From: Telmatospirillum siberiense
Lineage (GTDB): Bacteria; Pseudomonadota; Alphaproteobacteria; Rhodospirillales; Magnetospirillaceae
Length of the DNA stretch: 64,000 bases
Direction of reading: 5' to 3'
NCBI RefSeq assembly: GCF_002845745.1
Contig: NZ_PIUM01000038.1
Span: 1-64,000 of the forward strand
Below are positions 34,722-43,794 of this stretch, piece by piece (the stretch's first letter is position 1; each line of letters starts with the position of its first letter). Under the pieces are notes generated by a model. That model saw nothing but the letters and a program-made list of their open reading frames with translations. It was not told the DNA's origin and ran no database searches. A program made the position numbers and the translations under genes.

Positions 34722-35035
34722 TACCCACCAATAATATTACGTACGATCGTAAATATAATAAACGACTTCGTCAAGCGGCTGCGTTGAGCCCCCCGCTCGA
34801 ACGCGCATGAGCCACGGGGCCGGATAGGCCGTCTCACGCCGACCAGAAACTTTCCACCCAGTCTATTGACAAACGCTGGTGTCCCGTGCGAAATCGCTAT
34901 CTACACAATTTTATTTACGCTCGATTACATATATTACACGGCATATCGGGACAATCGACATGACGCCGGTTCCCCATTTTTCGGACAGCCTCATTTCGAT
35001 CGGCGCATCTGTTGATTGACGCAGGAATACGAGCA
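34722..35035. other. Divergent promoter region between exporter and tct genes
   Basis: No gene seen. The left end holds the palindromic operator at 34737-34752; the right half has AT-rich stretches (TTTTATTTACGCTCGATTAC, ATATATTACAC) that may be the tct promoter. Confidence 0.5.
34737..34752. promoter_or_regulatory. Operator TTACGTACGATCGTAA upstream of the exporter
   Basis: TTACG and CGTAA are perfect inverted repeats around TACGAT, 16 bp in all, 16 nt before the exporter start. Its core ACGTACGATCGT (34739-34750) recurs, inverted, at 48162-48173. TetR proteins bind palindromes of this size, and a TetR gene lies at 48392. Confidence 0.6.
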
Positions 35036-35521
35036 ATGTCGAAAAGACGGGATTTGGACCGCAAGGACCGCCGCATCGCCTACTACGGCGGATCCTTGAT
35101 GACCTTCATCGGGCTTGCGGCGATCATCCAAAGTATTCAGTACCATGTCGGCACGTTCCGGCAGATGGGCCCCGGTTACTTTCCGGCAGCGGTCGGCACA
35201 ATACTGCTGCTGAGCGGAATCGGCATCGCGCTGTCTCCGCACCGAACCGGGACGGTCGCGGCGACCGGTGCCGACACGCAGCCAAGAACGCAACTGCGCG
35301 GCTGGACATGCATCATGCTCTCCATCATCGCCTTCATCGTGGTGAGCCGGCACGGAGGACTTCTGCCCGCGACTTTCTCCACCGTTTTCATCGCGGCGCT
35401 GGGCGATTGCGACAACACGCCGCGCGAGGCGGCGATCCTCGCCGCCACTTTGTCGATCGTCAGCGGCATCGTATTCTGGTGGGCCCTGAGCGTGCAGATT
35501 CCGCTTGTAACGTGGAACTGA
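35036..35521 (+). CDS. tctB: Tripartite tricarboxylate transporter small membrane subunit (TctB-like)
   Basis: A 161-aa protein with about four membrane segments. GTFRQMGPGYFPAAVGTILL is the TctB hallmark (FP...P), and the last two segments are near SIIAFIVVS and LSIVSGIVFWWALSV. It forms the membrane complex with TctA. Start at 35036 (MSKRRDL) is preferred over an ATG eight codons earlier. Confidence 0.88.
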   Translation: MSKRRDLDRKDRRIAYYGGSLMTFIGLAAIIQSIQYHVGTFRQMGPGYFPAAVGTILLLSGIGIALSPHRTGTVAATGADTQPRTQLRGWTCIMLSIIAFIVVSRHGGLLPATFSTVFIAALGDCDNTPREAAILAATLSIVSGIVFWWALSVQIPLVTWN

Positions 35522-35525
35522 CGCG

Positions 35526-37022
35526 ATGATGGCGCCGGCATTGCAGGATCTATGGAAAGGCTTCGGCGTCGCCTTCGAATTCCATAATTTGATATGGTCC
35601 TTTTTCGGAGTGCTGCTCGGTAATCTGATCGGCGTCATGCCCGGCATGGGAGCGATGTCGGCGATATCGCTTCTGCTGCCCCTGACATATTCACTCAGCC
35701 CCATCCCGGCGATTCTGATGCTGGCGGGAATTTTCTACGGCTCGCAATATGGCGGCGCGATCGGCGCCATATTATTAAATCTCCCCTGCCATCCGCCGCA
35801 CGCCGTGACCTGCCTGGACGGCTATCCGCTGACCCTGCAAGGCAGGGGTGGAGCGGCGCTGGGCATTACGATGCTGTCATCTTTTTTCGCCGCATCGATG
35901 GGCATCGTCGTCATGATTTTCGCCTCGCCCCTGCTCGTCCGCGCGGCCCTCAGTTTCGGACCTACCGAAGTCTTCTCGATCATGCTTTTGGGATTGCTGG
36001 CCGGCGCAACAATGTCGCGCGGTCCTCCGCTCAAGGGAATCGCAATGACCGCCCTCGGCCTCCTTGTCGGCACCGTTGGCACCGACGTGAACACCGGTGT
36101 CCAGCGCTTCAATTTCGGCCTGCCGGAACTAAGCGAAAAAATCGAGCTCATCGCGCTCGCGCTCGGCGTTTTCGGCATCGCCGATTTTCTGCTCAACGTC
36201 AATCGGATGAAGACCCGTGGCGATGAGATCAGGATAAGAATGCGTGACATGCGTCCCAGTCGCGCCGAACTCAAGCGTTCGTTCTTTCCGATGGTCCGGG
36301 GAACGCTGATCGGCATGCTGTTCGGGGCGATGCCCGGCACCGGTCCGACGATAACGACATTCGTCGCCTATGCGTTGGAACGCAAAGTCGCCAAGGATCA
36401 AAAGCGCTTCGGGCATGGCGCGATCGAAGGTGTTGCCAGTCCAGAAGCGGCATCGCATGCGAAGACGCAAGTCGATTTCATTCCGACCATGAGCCTCGGC
36501 ATCCCCGGTGACCCGGTCATGGCGTTGCTTCTCGGCGCGCTACTGATCCACGGCGTGCAGCCGGGTCCTCAACTGATAACAGAACACGCGGATTTGTTCT
36601 GGGGTCTGATTGCCAGCTTTTGGGTCGGCAATATTTTACTTATTATACTCAATGTTCCTTTGATCGGAATTTGGGTCAGACTGTTGCGAGTGCCTTATCG
36701 TTATCTCTTTCCATCGGCAATCCTCTTTATCGCCATCGGCGTCTACAGCATGAACAACAGTTTGTTCGAAGTGGCCGAGATACTCGTTTGCGGTGTCGCC
36801 GGCGCAATTCTGCTCTCCCTCGAATTCCCGGTCGCGCCGATCATCCTCGGATATGTGCTGGGTCCGACTTTGGAGGAAAATTTCCGCCGTGCGGCGCTGC
36901 TTTCCCGCGGCGATCTCATGGTGTTCATCGACCAGCCGATCAGCGGACTGTTCCTGGGCTTCAGCGCCCTGCTGATCGCGACCCAGCTGCTTGTCGCCTG
37001 GCGCGCCGGCGCCGAAACCTGA
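35526..37022 (+). CDS. tctA: Tripartite tricarboxylate transporter large permease (TctA-like)
   Basis: A 498-aa, roughly 12-segment permease. LIGVMPGMGAMSAISLLLPL is the first conserved PGxG loop and GMLFGAMPGTGPTITTFVAY the second; EAASHAKTQVDFIPTMSLGI followed by PGDPVMALLLGAL is also diagnostic. The gene lies four bases after tctB. The substrate class is carboxylates; no substrate can be read. Confidence 0.93.
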   Translation: MMAPALQDLWKGFGVAFEFHNLIWSFFGVLLGNLIGVMPGMGAMSAISLLLPLTYSLSPIPAILMLAGIFYGSQYGGAIGAILLNLPCHPPHAVTCLDGYPLTLQGRGGAALGITMLSSFFAASMGIVVMIFASPLLVRAALSFGPTEVFSIMLLGLLAGATMSRGPPLKGIAMTALGLLVGTVGTDVNTGVQRFNFGLPELSEKIELIALALGVFGIADFLLNVNRMKTRGDEIRIRMRDMRPSRAELKRSFFPMVRGTLIGMLFGAMPGTGPTITTFVAYALERKVAKDQKRFGHGAIEGVASPEAASHAKTQVDFIPTMSLGIPGDPVMALLLGALLIHGVQPGPQLITEHADLFWGLIASFWVGNILLIILNVPLIGIWVRLLRVPYRYLFPSAILFIAIGVYSMNNSLFEVAEILVCGVAGAILLSLEFPVAPIILGYVLGPTLEENFRRAALLSRGDLMVFIDQPISGLFLGFSALLIATQLLVAWRAGAET

Positions 37023-37062
37023 AACGGATGTCCAACGCTTCTGCTCAACCAAGGAGGCCGCC

Positions 37063-38061
37063 ATGGAAAAGATCTCGAAAACACGACGGAAATTGCTGGC
37101 CCTGAGCGCCGCCGGACTCTTCGGCGCGATAAGCGGCATCGGTCCTCAGGCACGCGCCCGTCCGGATACGCCCTATCCTTCACGAGCGGTGAAGGTCGTC
37201 ATTCCTTATCTGGCCGGCGGCCCCAATGACATTACGACGCGTATTCTGACCCAGAACCTGTCCGCGCAATGGGGCACCCCGGTCATCGTCGAGAACCGGC
37301 CAGGCGCCAACGGAACGATCGGAACGATGGCGGTCAAAAATGCTCCGCCGGATGGCTATACGCTGTTGTCCGGGGCGACCTTTCTCGTTCTGAACCCACT
37401 GATCGAACCCCAACCGCAATTCAAGATCCAGGACTTCGTTCCCATCGGCTCGTTCGGAACGCCACCCAATCTGATCGTCGTCGCAAACGACTCCCCCTGG
37501 ACCTCGCTCGAAGCGCTGGTCGCCGCCGGTCAGGCCAATCCAGGCAGTCTGCGCACTCCCCATGCCGGCATCGGCAGTTCGGTCCATCTTGGAATCAGCC
37601 TGTTTCTGAAGACGGCGAATATTCAGGCTCTCGTCGTTCCCTACAAAGGCTCACCACCATACGTGATCGATCTGCTCGGCGGACGTTTGGACTTTGCCTA
37701 CCTGTCCGCTCAACTGGCCTTGCCGCAGATCCAGGCCGGTAAGTTGAGAGCCCTCGCCACGGTTTCCGATCATCGTTTGGCGGACCTTCCCGCTATCAGG
37801 ACCCTGGCCGAGATTGGCTACCCCGGCGGCGTGGTGCTTCCCTGGTCCGGGCTGTTCGCCCTGGCCGAAGTGCCCGGCGATATCGTCGATCGCATCCGCC
37901 GCGATATCGGCAAGGCCCTGGCCGATCCGACCGTGGCACAGCAATACCGGAACATCTATGCCGAAATCCCCGCCGATCCGGCGGCGCTGCCGCAGTTGGT
38001 CAGCGCTGAACAGCAACGGTGGCAAAAGGTCGTCCAGGACCGCCTGATCGACGATTTGTGA
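37063..38061 (+). CDS. tctC: Tripartite tricarboxylate transporter substrate-binding protein (TctC/Bug family)
   Basis: A 332-aa periplasmic binding protein. Signal region 1-33 (MEKISKTRRKLLALSAAGLF, ending near ARA). YPSRAVKVVIPYLAGGPNDI, PVIVENRPGANGTIGTMAVK and AVPxxG-like YKGSPPYVIDLLGGRLDFAY are Bug-family signatures. Start follows AAGGAGG. The carboxylate-binding loop region looks normal. Confidence 0.92.
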   Translation: MEKISKTRRKLLALSAAGLFGAISGIGPQARARPDTPYPSRAVKVVIPYLAGGPNDITTRILTQNLSAQWGTPVIVENRPGANGTIGTMAVKNAPPDGYTLLSGATFLVLNPLIEPQPQFKIQDFVPIGSFGTPPNLIVVANDSPWTSLEALVAAGQANPGSLRTPHAGIGSSVHLGISLFLKTANIQALVVPYKGSPPYVIDLLGGRLDFAYLSAQLALPQIQAGKLRALATVSDHRLADLPAIRTLAEIGYPGGVVLPWSGLFALAEVPGDIVDRIRRDIGKALADPTVAQQYRNIYAEIPADPAALPQLVSAEQQRWQKVVQDRLIDDL

Positions 38062-38213
38062 CGTCGGTCGGCGAAGTGGGCTTCCCGAACCGACATCAGC
38101 CATTGATCAGGGACCCGATCATGCCTCAAACGTCCAACATCGACAGGACGCGCTGAGAGTTTATCTCCTTTGGGAAAGCCAGCTTCTCGACCGCATCGCC
38201 GGGATCGGACTCG

Positions 38214-38969
38214 TCACCGGCCCACCCCCCGCAAAGCGGCTGGAACCAGGGCGCTCAGATTCTCGTCGATGAAAAAATGTCCGCCATCGAACCGGGCGAT
38301 GGTGAAGTCGGCTTCGGTATGCGCCGCCCACTCCTTCGCACCATGCTCATCGACATAGGGATCGGATGCCGCCAGAAGGAAGAGAATATCGCAATGAAGC
38401 CGTGTATCCGGACCTGCCTTGTACTGGGCATTAGCGTTGAAATCGTTCCTGACGGCGAACAGGATCGAATCGCGGAAGGTACTTTTCTTCAAAAGCGTTT
38501 CCGGAACCGCTCCGGTTTCCTTCAGATGGGCCAGAATCGCGTCGTCATTGGCGGGGGGCGGAAAACCCAATCCCGATGACGGCGCGCGCCGTCCCGAGAC
38601 GATGAGCCGCGCCGGCCGCCATTGGGCATTTTCCAACAGACGGCAGACCTCGAAGGCAAGCGCGGCCCCCATGCTGTGCCCGAATAGGAAAAGAGGCTTT
38701 TCCTTGAGAAAGGACAAACCGACGATCTCCTCGCAAACGATTTCGGCCAGTCTTTCGATATTTCCCACCTGATCCTCGTGACGCCGGTCACCCCGCCCCG
38801 GATATTGGATCGAGGCCCCCAGCACATTGTCGGGTAAAGCCCCGATCAGGCGGCGTCCGGAACTCGCACTGCCTCCGGCATAGGGAAAGAAAAACAGCGC
38901 ACTGTCGAACGGATCGGGTTGAGCGAGAACCCTGATCGCACCTGACGCCGCCGGCTCGCGCTCAGACAT
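38214..38969 (-). CDS. Type II thioesterase
   Basis: A 251-aa alpha/beta hydrolase of the GrsT/RifR group, which clears stalled acyl groups from carrier proteins or releases products. ALFFFPYAGGSASSGRRLIG is the family N-terminus, LFLFGHSMGAALAFEVCRLL holds the catalytic Ser, and RFDGGHFFIDENL the catalytic His. It is the last gene of the biosynthetic operon and 40 nt from the gene before it. Start at MSEREPA is preferred over the ATG six codons earlier. Confidence 0.88.
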   Translation of the reverse strand: MSEREPAASGAIRVLAQPDPFDSALFFFPYAGGSASSGRRLIGALPDNVLGASIQYPGRGDRRHEDQVGNIERLAEIVCEEIVGLSFLKEKPLFLFGHSMGAALAFEVCRLLENAQWRPARLIVSGRRAPSSGLGFPPPANDDAILAHLKETGAVPETLLKKSTFRDSILFAVRNDFNANAQYKAGPDTRLHCDILFLLAASDPYVDEHGAKEWAAHTEADFTIARFDGGHFFIDENLSALVPAALRGVGR

Positions 38970-39008
38970 CGTTGCCACTCCTCGCAATGAATTTTCCGGT
39001 GATAGCTC

Positions 39009-39806
39009 TCACGCCCGCAGGACGGCGATATAACTGGCCCCCGAAACGGGGTCGGTATCACAAAGGATGATCGTCGAAAAAGTGTCCCTTAACCGCGAGG
39101 ACGCCTGGGAAAGAGCCACCCAAACACCGGTGCAGTAATGCCGCGCATCCGCGCGTTGGACCGTGCAGTCGAGATCGCCGGCATCCACGGAAGCCCCCAG
39201 GATCACCAGCGTCGCCCCCGCCTCCTTATCGATATGACGGGTGATCGACGACCGGACCGGCGTTTCCGGGTCAAGAAGCAGAACTTGAGAGATGGGAAAA
39301 CCAGCGTCTTCCGACAACACCAGGATCACGCCGGAATCCAGAAGCTCCCTTTCTTCCGCGACCGGATGACGACTGGGAAGAGTCGTCTGTTCCAAGATGG
39401 CGATTACCGCCAGCCGCGACCGCGACACGCGATGATAGCCGAGAGCGGTCCGCAGCGCGGTGAACGGCGCCCCGAGCCCCTGCTGAGAGATCCCGAAACA
39501 AGTCGCGCCGCCATTGAGCCGATGATCCAGATAAGGGCCCACCACCGTAAACGGCAACAGATCCGGCAGGGCATGGGCGATCACGATCAAATCCGGTCGG
39601 TAGGCAAAGTCATCCCGGATCAAATCGTCAATGATGTCGCGGTGCTGGATCCCTCCGCCCCTGCTCAACAGGTCTTCGTCGACAGATCGACCGAAAGGCT
39701 GGACCAGATCCCTGTAGAAGTCGATGGTCGCCTGGTCGAAGCCGGGAGATGGCCGGGCCGGAAACACCACATGGCGAGTATCGACGATATTCATCCGGGC
39801 GCTCAT
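39009..39806 (-). CDS. Half-length ketoacyl-synthase-like protein (thiolase fold)
   Basis: A 265-aa protein, shorter than typical KAS III (about 320). YRPDLIVIAHALPDLLPFTV and LNGGATCFGISQQGLGAPFT correspond to the strand and nucleophile loop of the thiolase fold, with Cys103 in the active-site position; ALRTALGYHRVSRSRLAVIA follows as the next helix and strand. I see no clear catalytic His/Asn pair in the C-terminal part, so it may be a partner subunit of the full-length KAS III-like protein at 42822. It overlaps the carrier protein gene by 4 nt. Confidence 0.5.
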   Translation of the reverse strand: MSARMNIVDTRHVVFPARPSPGFDQATIDFYRDLVQPFGRSVDEDLLSRGGGIQHRDIIDDLIRDDFAYRPDLIVIAHALPDLLPFTVVGPYLDHRLNGGATCFGISQQGLGAPFTALRTALGYHRVSRSRLAVIAILEQTTLPSRHPVAEERELLDSGVILVLSEDAGFPISQVLLLDPETPVRSSITRHIDKEAGATLVILGASVDAGDLDCTVQRADARHYCTGVWVALSQASSRLRDTFSTIILCDTDPVSGASYIAVLRA

Positions 39807-40069
39807 TCGCCCCCCAGGGACAGCGGACGACGGGCCTCGACATAATCGGCCAGAGATCCAATCGTGCGAAAGCTGTCCATATCCAAATCGTCAGGATCGA
39901 TTTCAATCCTGAATTCGTCTTCCAATCCAAGGAGAACCTCGAGAATGGAGGTGGAGTCCAGATTGATGTCGTCAAATAGCGCCGTGTTTTCGGAGGCGTC
40001 GCCGATATCGCGCGAGACGACCTTCCCGATTACCGCGCCAACCACCTTAACGATGGATTCCCTCTGCAT
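39803..40069 (-). CDS. Acyl/peptidyl carrier protein, second copy in the cluster
   Basis: An 88-aa free-standing carrier protein. INLDSTSILEVLLGLEDEFR contains the phosphopantetheine Ser39 in the LDS motif, followed by the usual helix II and the Ile/Glu-rich segment. The gene lies between the PLP decarboxylase and the half-length KAS gene. In the butirosin pathway a carrier of this kind (BtrI) holds the substrate during ATP-grasp loading and decarboxylation; a similar role is inferred here. Confidence 0.88.
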   Translation of the reverse strand: MQRESIVKVVGAVIGKVVSRDIGDASENTALFDDINLDSTSILEVLLGLEDEFRIEIDPDDLDMDSFRTIGSLADYVEARRPLSLGGE

Positions 40070-40091
40070 TTTTCACCTCCATGAAATGACG

Positions 40092-41420
40092 TCATGCCGT
40101 GAATGGCTGGGCCAGAACCTGATGCGACAGCAAATCATCGACCGTATCCCGCCTGCGGATGAGGTGCGGCGTCCCATCCAGGATCAGCACTTCGGCTGGA
40201 AAACCGTGCCCCAGGAACAATCCCGGCGATGCCGTCAGCCCATAGGCCCCGGAACGCCGAATCCCCAGAACGTCTCCCCGCCGGATCTTCGGCAATAACA
40301 CGCGCTTGCCGATGACGTCGTTCGGTGTGCAAAGCGGGCCGGTCACGGTCGCATGCTCCTCCGCGCCGGAGGAACCATCGGTGAAGGAAACGATCGGATA
40401 GTTTCTTTTGACGAAACTGCCGATGCCCACGGCCGCCATATGATGATTGGTGCCGCCGTCGGCGATGGCGAATTTCTCCCCCATGGATTCCTTGATGTAA
40501 CGGACCTTGACCAGATAAGACCCACTCTCCGCCGTCAGAAAGCGCCCCTGTTCGGTAATCAGCCGACTGCCCGGATTGGCCGCGACGAACGCGTCGATAA
40601 GCGCCGCCAATTCCGGCAACAGGCTGTCGACGTCGAGATCCGTCTCATTGTCAAAATAAGCGATGCCGAAACCACCACCGAAATCCACGGTATCGAGCGG
40701 AATATCGAGGGCTTGTTTGAGCGTTTCCGCCGTCTTCAGTATGTTTTCGGTATTTCGGACGATTTCCCGATAATCGAGGAATCGAGTGCCGAGATAGGCG
40801 TGAAGCCCCCTTACACGGACTTTTTCCAGGCTTTTCAGCAAAACCGCAGCGGCCAGGACCGCAGAGACATCGATACCGAACTGGCGGGGTTTTCCTCCCA
40901 TGGTCAGGCCGGAACTCTTGGCGGCGAAATCGGGATTGATCCGGATCAGCGCATCGACATGATCGACTCCTCGCTCGCGAGCGATCCGGTCGAGATCAAA
41001 CAATTCATCGAGGGATTCGACGATCACCGCGCCAACATTCCATTCGACGCAGGCGGTCAACTCCGCCTCGCTTTTCCCCGGCCCCAGAAAAATGATCTTG
41101 TGATGTGGAATTCCGGCCCACAGCGCCGTCCGCAATTCCGTCAGCGAGGAGACTTCCGCGCCGGCCCCCAGACGCCCGAGATGGGCGCAAACACTGACAT
41201 TCGGATTGGCCTTGAGAGAATAATAAATATCGACATCCGCGGGCAACCCTCCGCGCAATTGCCGATAACGGGCGCTAATCACGTCCGCGTCATAAACAAA
41301 CAGCGGCGAACCGAACCTTTCGAGCAGCTCGGCATAGGAAGCGGCCAAAGCCGGTGTCGAAAGTGGTAGTGAGCCGGGGGACAAGGCGGAGTAAGAGGTG
41401 GAGGAGAAGTCGTTTGGCAT
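40092..41420 (-). CDS. PLP-dependent decarboxylase of the DapDC/BtrK type
   Basis: A 442-aa fold-type III enzyme. FGSPLFVYDADVISARYRQL and DIYYSLKANPN place the PLP Lys at residue 70; DFGGGFGIAYFDNETDLDVD is the phosphate-binding glycine loop and GPLCTPNDVIGKRVLLPKIR contains the substrate-side Cys. The enzyme could be a lysA paralogue, but its place between an ATP-grasp ligase and a carrier protein matches BtrK, which decarboxylates a glutamyl group tethered to a carrier. Start at 41420 follows GGAGAG; the frame is open 26 codons upstream. Confidence 0.85.
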   Translation of the reverse strand: MPNDFSSTSYSALSPGSLPLSTPALAASYAELLERFGSPLFVYDADVISARYRQLRGGLPADVDIYYSLKANPNVSVCAHLGRLGAGAEVSSLTELRTALWAGIPHHKIIFLGPGKSEAELTACVEWNVGAVIVESLDELFDLDRIARERGVDHVDALIRINPDFAAKSSGLTMGGKPRQFGIDVSAVLAAAVLLKSLEKVRVRGLHAYLGTRFLDYREIVRNTENILKTAETLKQALDIPLDTVDFGGGFGIAYFDNETDLDVDSLLPELAALIDAFVAANPGSRLITEQGRFLTAESGSYLVKVRYIKESMGEKFAIADGGTNHHMAAVGIGSFVKRNYPIVSFTDGSSGAEEHATVTGPLCTPNDVIGKRVLLPKIRRGDVLGIRRSGAYGLTASPGLFLGHGFPAEVLILDGTPHLIRRRDTVDDLLSHQVLAQPFTA

Positions 41421-41454
41421 GGCGTCTCTCCATTTCACGGTTTGTTTGCAATGT

Positions 41455-42825
41455 TCATTTGGACAAGACCGACAAGGACTGCGCGACCTTGAATTCAAGT
41501 GACTGCAATCGTTCGGCGCTCCGACCGAACAACATTACGTAGAGACGGCCGTCATAGGATTCCTTCCTGCCGGCGAAGGCGTTGACCGTACCGAAGCACG
41601 TCACCAGGACGCCCTCGCCATCGACGGGTACCGTCGGCAAGGATCCGAAGACATCCAGGATTCGCGAAAAGGGAACCGATGCGCCGTCCACATGGACGTT
41701 GAATTGTTGGGCCTGCGCATGTCCTTGGCTGTGCGAAAATCGCTCCAGCACACGGGTTTGATACGTGGACATATTGAGGCGCGCGTTGATTTCGAGCACG
41801 GGACGCACCACGTCCTCGGCGTCGAGCAGGGCATCGACGCCGGCCACGCCAAAAAAGCCGTCGCCATGAAGGGCCGCTCCGATCCGCAGGCCGGCGTCGC
41901 GGATCTCGTCATAATGCCTGGCCGTCAGTCCGGCGGGAATGACGTGCCCTTTATGGACACCGCCTTCGGTTACCGCTCGCTTGACGAAATCGAAGGTGAC
42001 CTGCCCAGTCCGCGAGACGGTAATCTGATAGTTAAGGTCGAACCTTTTTTCGAGGAAGGTTTCGACAACCACATGAAGCGCGTCGCTGCCGCGCCGTTCG
42101 GCGCGTCTTTCGACCATGCGCAACAAGCCGGCAGCGGCATCGGGCGATCGCAGCACCAGCAGGCCTTTCCCGGATACTCCATAAGCGTCCTTCACGATCA
42201 ACGGATAAGGTCCGCAAGGATCCGTCAGCAAGGCCGAGCGCAACGCGTCGACCGTCTCGCAAGCGCGTCCCGCAATCGGCCGCAACCCCAACCGATCGGT
42301 CAGACGACGACTGTAGATCTTGCTGTTGACCGTCACGCAGACCGAAGATGGAGGCCCCGCCAGCCGCAAACCGGTGGCCGCGGCAATCGTCTCCTCGACA
42401 CCGGAGACTCCCATCGGCATCAGATAGGCCCCGCATTTTGCCAGGGATCTGAGTTCAGCCAAGACGGCGGGAGAATCGAGCACTGCCGCGTTGGTCGGCT
42501 TACCGTCGGTATTGCCGACGACGATCTGCTCGGCCAGCCCCAATCCACAACGGTCGAGATAAGACAGAAACTCAGGGTCTATGGCCTGGCCGGTTATCAC
42601 ATAATCGCCCGGCTCGGCGATCAATATGCCCTGTTCCTCCATTCGCTGGACGAGCAAATTGGCTTCAGAAATCCCACCTCCCGGTAGCCCGGTGAATCCT
42701 TTCGACCATGCGTCCTCGACTTCGAAATTGCATAACCAAACGAACGTCGCCGTTCTGCTTCCAGTCAAAGCTTCTTTCAGATCGCCGATACGCGACAGGT
42801 GCAAATTGGAGATAGAGCCCATCAA
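41455..42825 (-). CDS. ATP-grasp family ligase
   Basis: A 456-aa protein with a non-catalytic front half and an ATP-grasp domain at about 170-400: PYPLIVKDAYGVSGKGLLVL is the ATP-binding Lys plus glycine-rich loop, and VVRPVLEINARLNMSTYQTR carries the Mg-binding E.N. pair. ATP-grasp enzymes join a carboxylate to an amine or thiol through an acyl phosphate. BtrJ is an ATP-grasp enzyme loading glutamate on a carrier; by neighbours this one is a candidate counterpart. It overlaps the KAS III-like gene by 4 nt. Confidence 0.78.
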   Translation of the reverse strand: MMGSISNLHLSRIGDLKEALTGSRTATFVWLCNFEVEDAWSKGFTGLPGGGISEANLLVQRMEEQGILIAEPGDYVITGQAIDPEFLSYLDRCGLGLAEQIVVGNTDGKPTNAAVLDSPAVLAELRSLAKCGAYLMPMGVSGVEETIAAATGLRLAGPPSSVCVTVNSKIYSRRLTDRLGLRPIAGRACETVDALRSALLTDPCGPYPLIVKDAYGVSGKGLLVLRSPDAAAGLLRMVERRAERRGSDALHVVVETFLEKRFDLNYQITVSRTGQVTFDFVKRAVTEGGVHKGHVIPAGLTARHYDEIRDAGLRIGAALHGDGFFGVAGVDALLDAEDVVRPVLEINARLNMSTYQTRVLERFSHSQGHAQAQQFNVHVDGASVPFSRILDVFGSLPTVPVDGEGVLVTCFGTVNAFAGRKESYDGRLYVMLFGRSAERLQSLEFKVAQSLSVLSK

Positions 42826-43772
42826 TTGGACTCCTTCCGTGTCACGACGAGAGCACCGAACGTGGCCCCCAGTCCCACCGAAGCTAAAACATAATTTCCA
42901 TTACCGACGAGCCTCTTCTCCTCCAGAAGAGTCGTGTAATTTATGAAGACATCCGATGAGTAACAATGACTAACCTTGGGTATATTTTCCAAAAAGAACT
43001 TATCAATACCGATTTCCAGCTCCTTGATCGTCTGCTTCCATGTAATGGTATTGACGTTATGCGGAATGATCAGATGGATATCATCCGGACGAAGGCCAGC
43101 CTCGGCGATGGCCTCGGAGATGACCAGGGCAAGAGTCTTGGCGTAAAGAGCTCCCAGTTCGCGTATTTCCTCATTCGTCATCAAAAGGCCCGCCGAAAAT
43201 TGACCGAGCGTCCGGGTGACGAACGATCTGACCCTGTCGCCTCCGCCATCCAGCGTCACGAGGCAAGCGGCGGCGCCTTCGGCCATGATGGCGCTGTGGG
43301 GGATCAATTGAATCTTGGGACTAAAAGCCTGCTCCCCAGTAACGATCAGCGCATAGGCCCCTTTCGGCGCCTCGGAACGCAGCAGCGTACCGGCCAAATC
43401 AATGGCTCCCAGACTGCTGACGCAGGCCTGCTGGTTTAGGGCGAAGGCTTCAGCTCCCTCAATACCGAGTTCGCGCTTGATCACCTGAGCAGGATCGATG
43501 TCGGGCGGCGCCACCGTCTGCACCGTATGGGCGTAGATGACATAAGCGACGAAACCGTCGGTCGGCAGATGGAGCAAGGCTCGTCTGGCTGCCGGCAACA
43601 GCAGATCGAAAAAGTCCAAATCGGTATCGAAATGCAATCTGTCGAGACCATATATTTTCCGGAACACTCCGATTTCGGTAGGACGAAGGGACAGCCGTTC
43701 CGCCAGGTCATCGATTCGAATCGACCGCGCGGGCAAGTGGGACTCGATACGTTCGAGTGTCGTCACGCTCAT
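42822..43772 (-). CDS. KAS III-like condensing or acyltransferase enzyme with non-standard triad
   Basis: A 316-aa thiolase-fold protein. AFALNQQACVSSLGAIDLAG holds nucleophile Cys117 and LIIPHNVNTITW His238. The usual GNTSAAS segment with catalytic Asn is replaced by CYSSDVFINY (Asp274, Asn278). Some KAS III-like proteins with Cys-His-Asp act as acyltransferases (CerJ is an example), so acyl transfer from a carrier is a fair alternative to condensation. Start at MSVTTLERIE; an ATG seven codons upstream is open. Confidence 0.8.
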   Translation of the reverse strand: MSVTTLERIESHLPARSIRIDDLAERLSLRPTEIGVFRKIYGLDRLHFDTDLDFFDLLLPAARRALLHLPTDGFVAYVIYAHTVQTVAPPDIDPAQVIKRELGIEGAEAFALNQQACVSSLGAIDLAGTLLRSEAPKGAYALIVTGEQAFSPKIQLIPHSAIMAEGAAACLVTLDGGGDRVRSFVTRTLGQFSAGLLMTNEEIRELGALYAKTLALVISEAIAEAGLRPDDIHLIIPHNVNTITWKQTIKELEIGIDKFFLENIPKVSHCYSSDVFINYTTLLEEKRLVGNGNYVLASVGLGATFGALVVTRKESN

Positions 43773-43794
43773 GATCGCCCTCCGAAAAGCCACA

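Noticed and set aside
40092-41420. Calling the PLP decarboxylase lysA
   Set aside because: No lysine genes nearby; it is embedded among carrier-protein enzymes, and DapDC-like folds serve several substrates.
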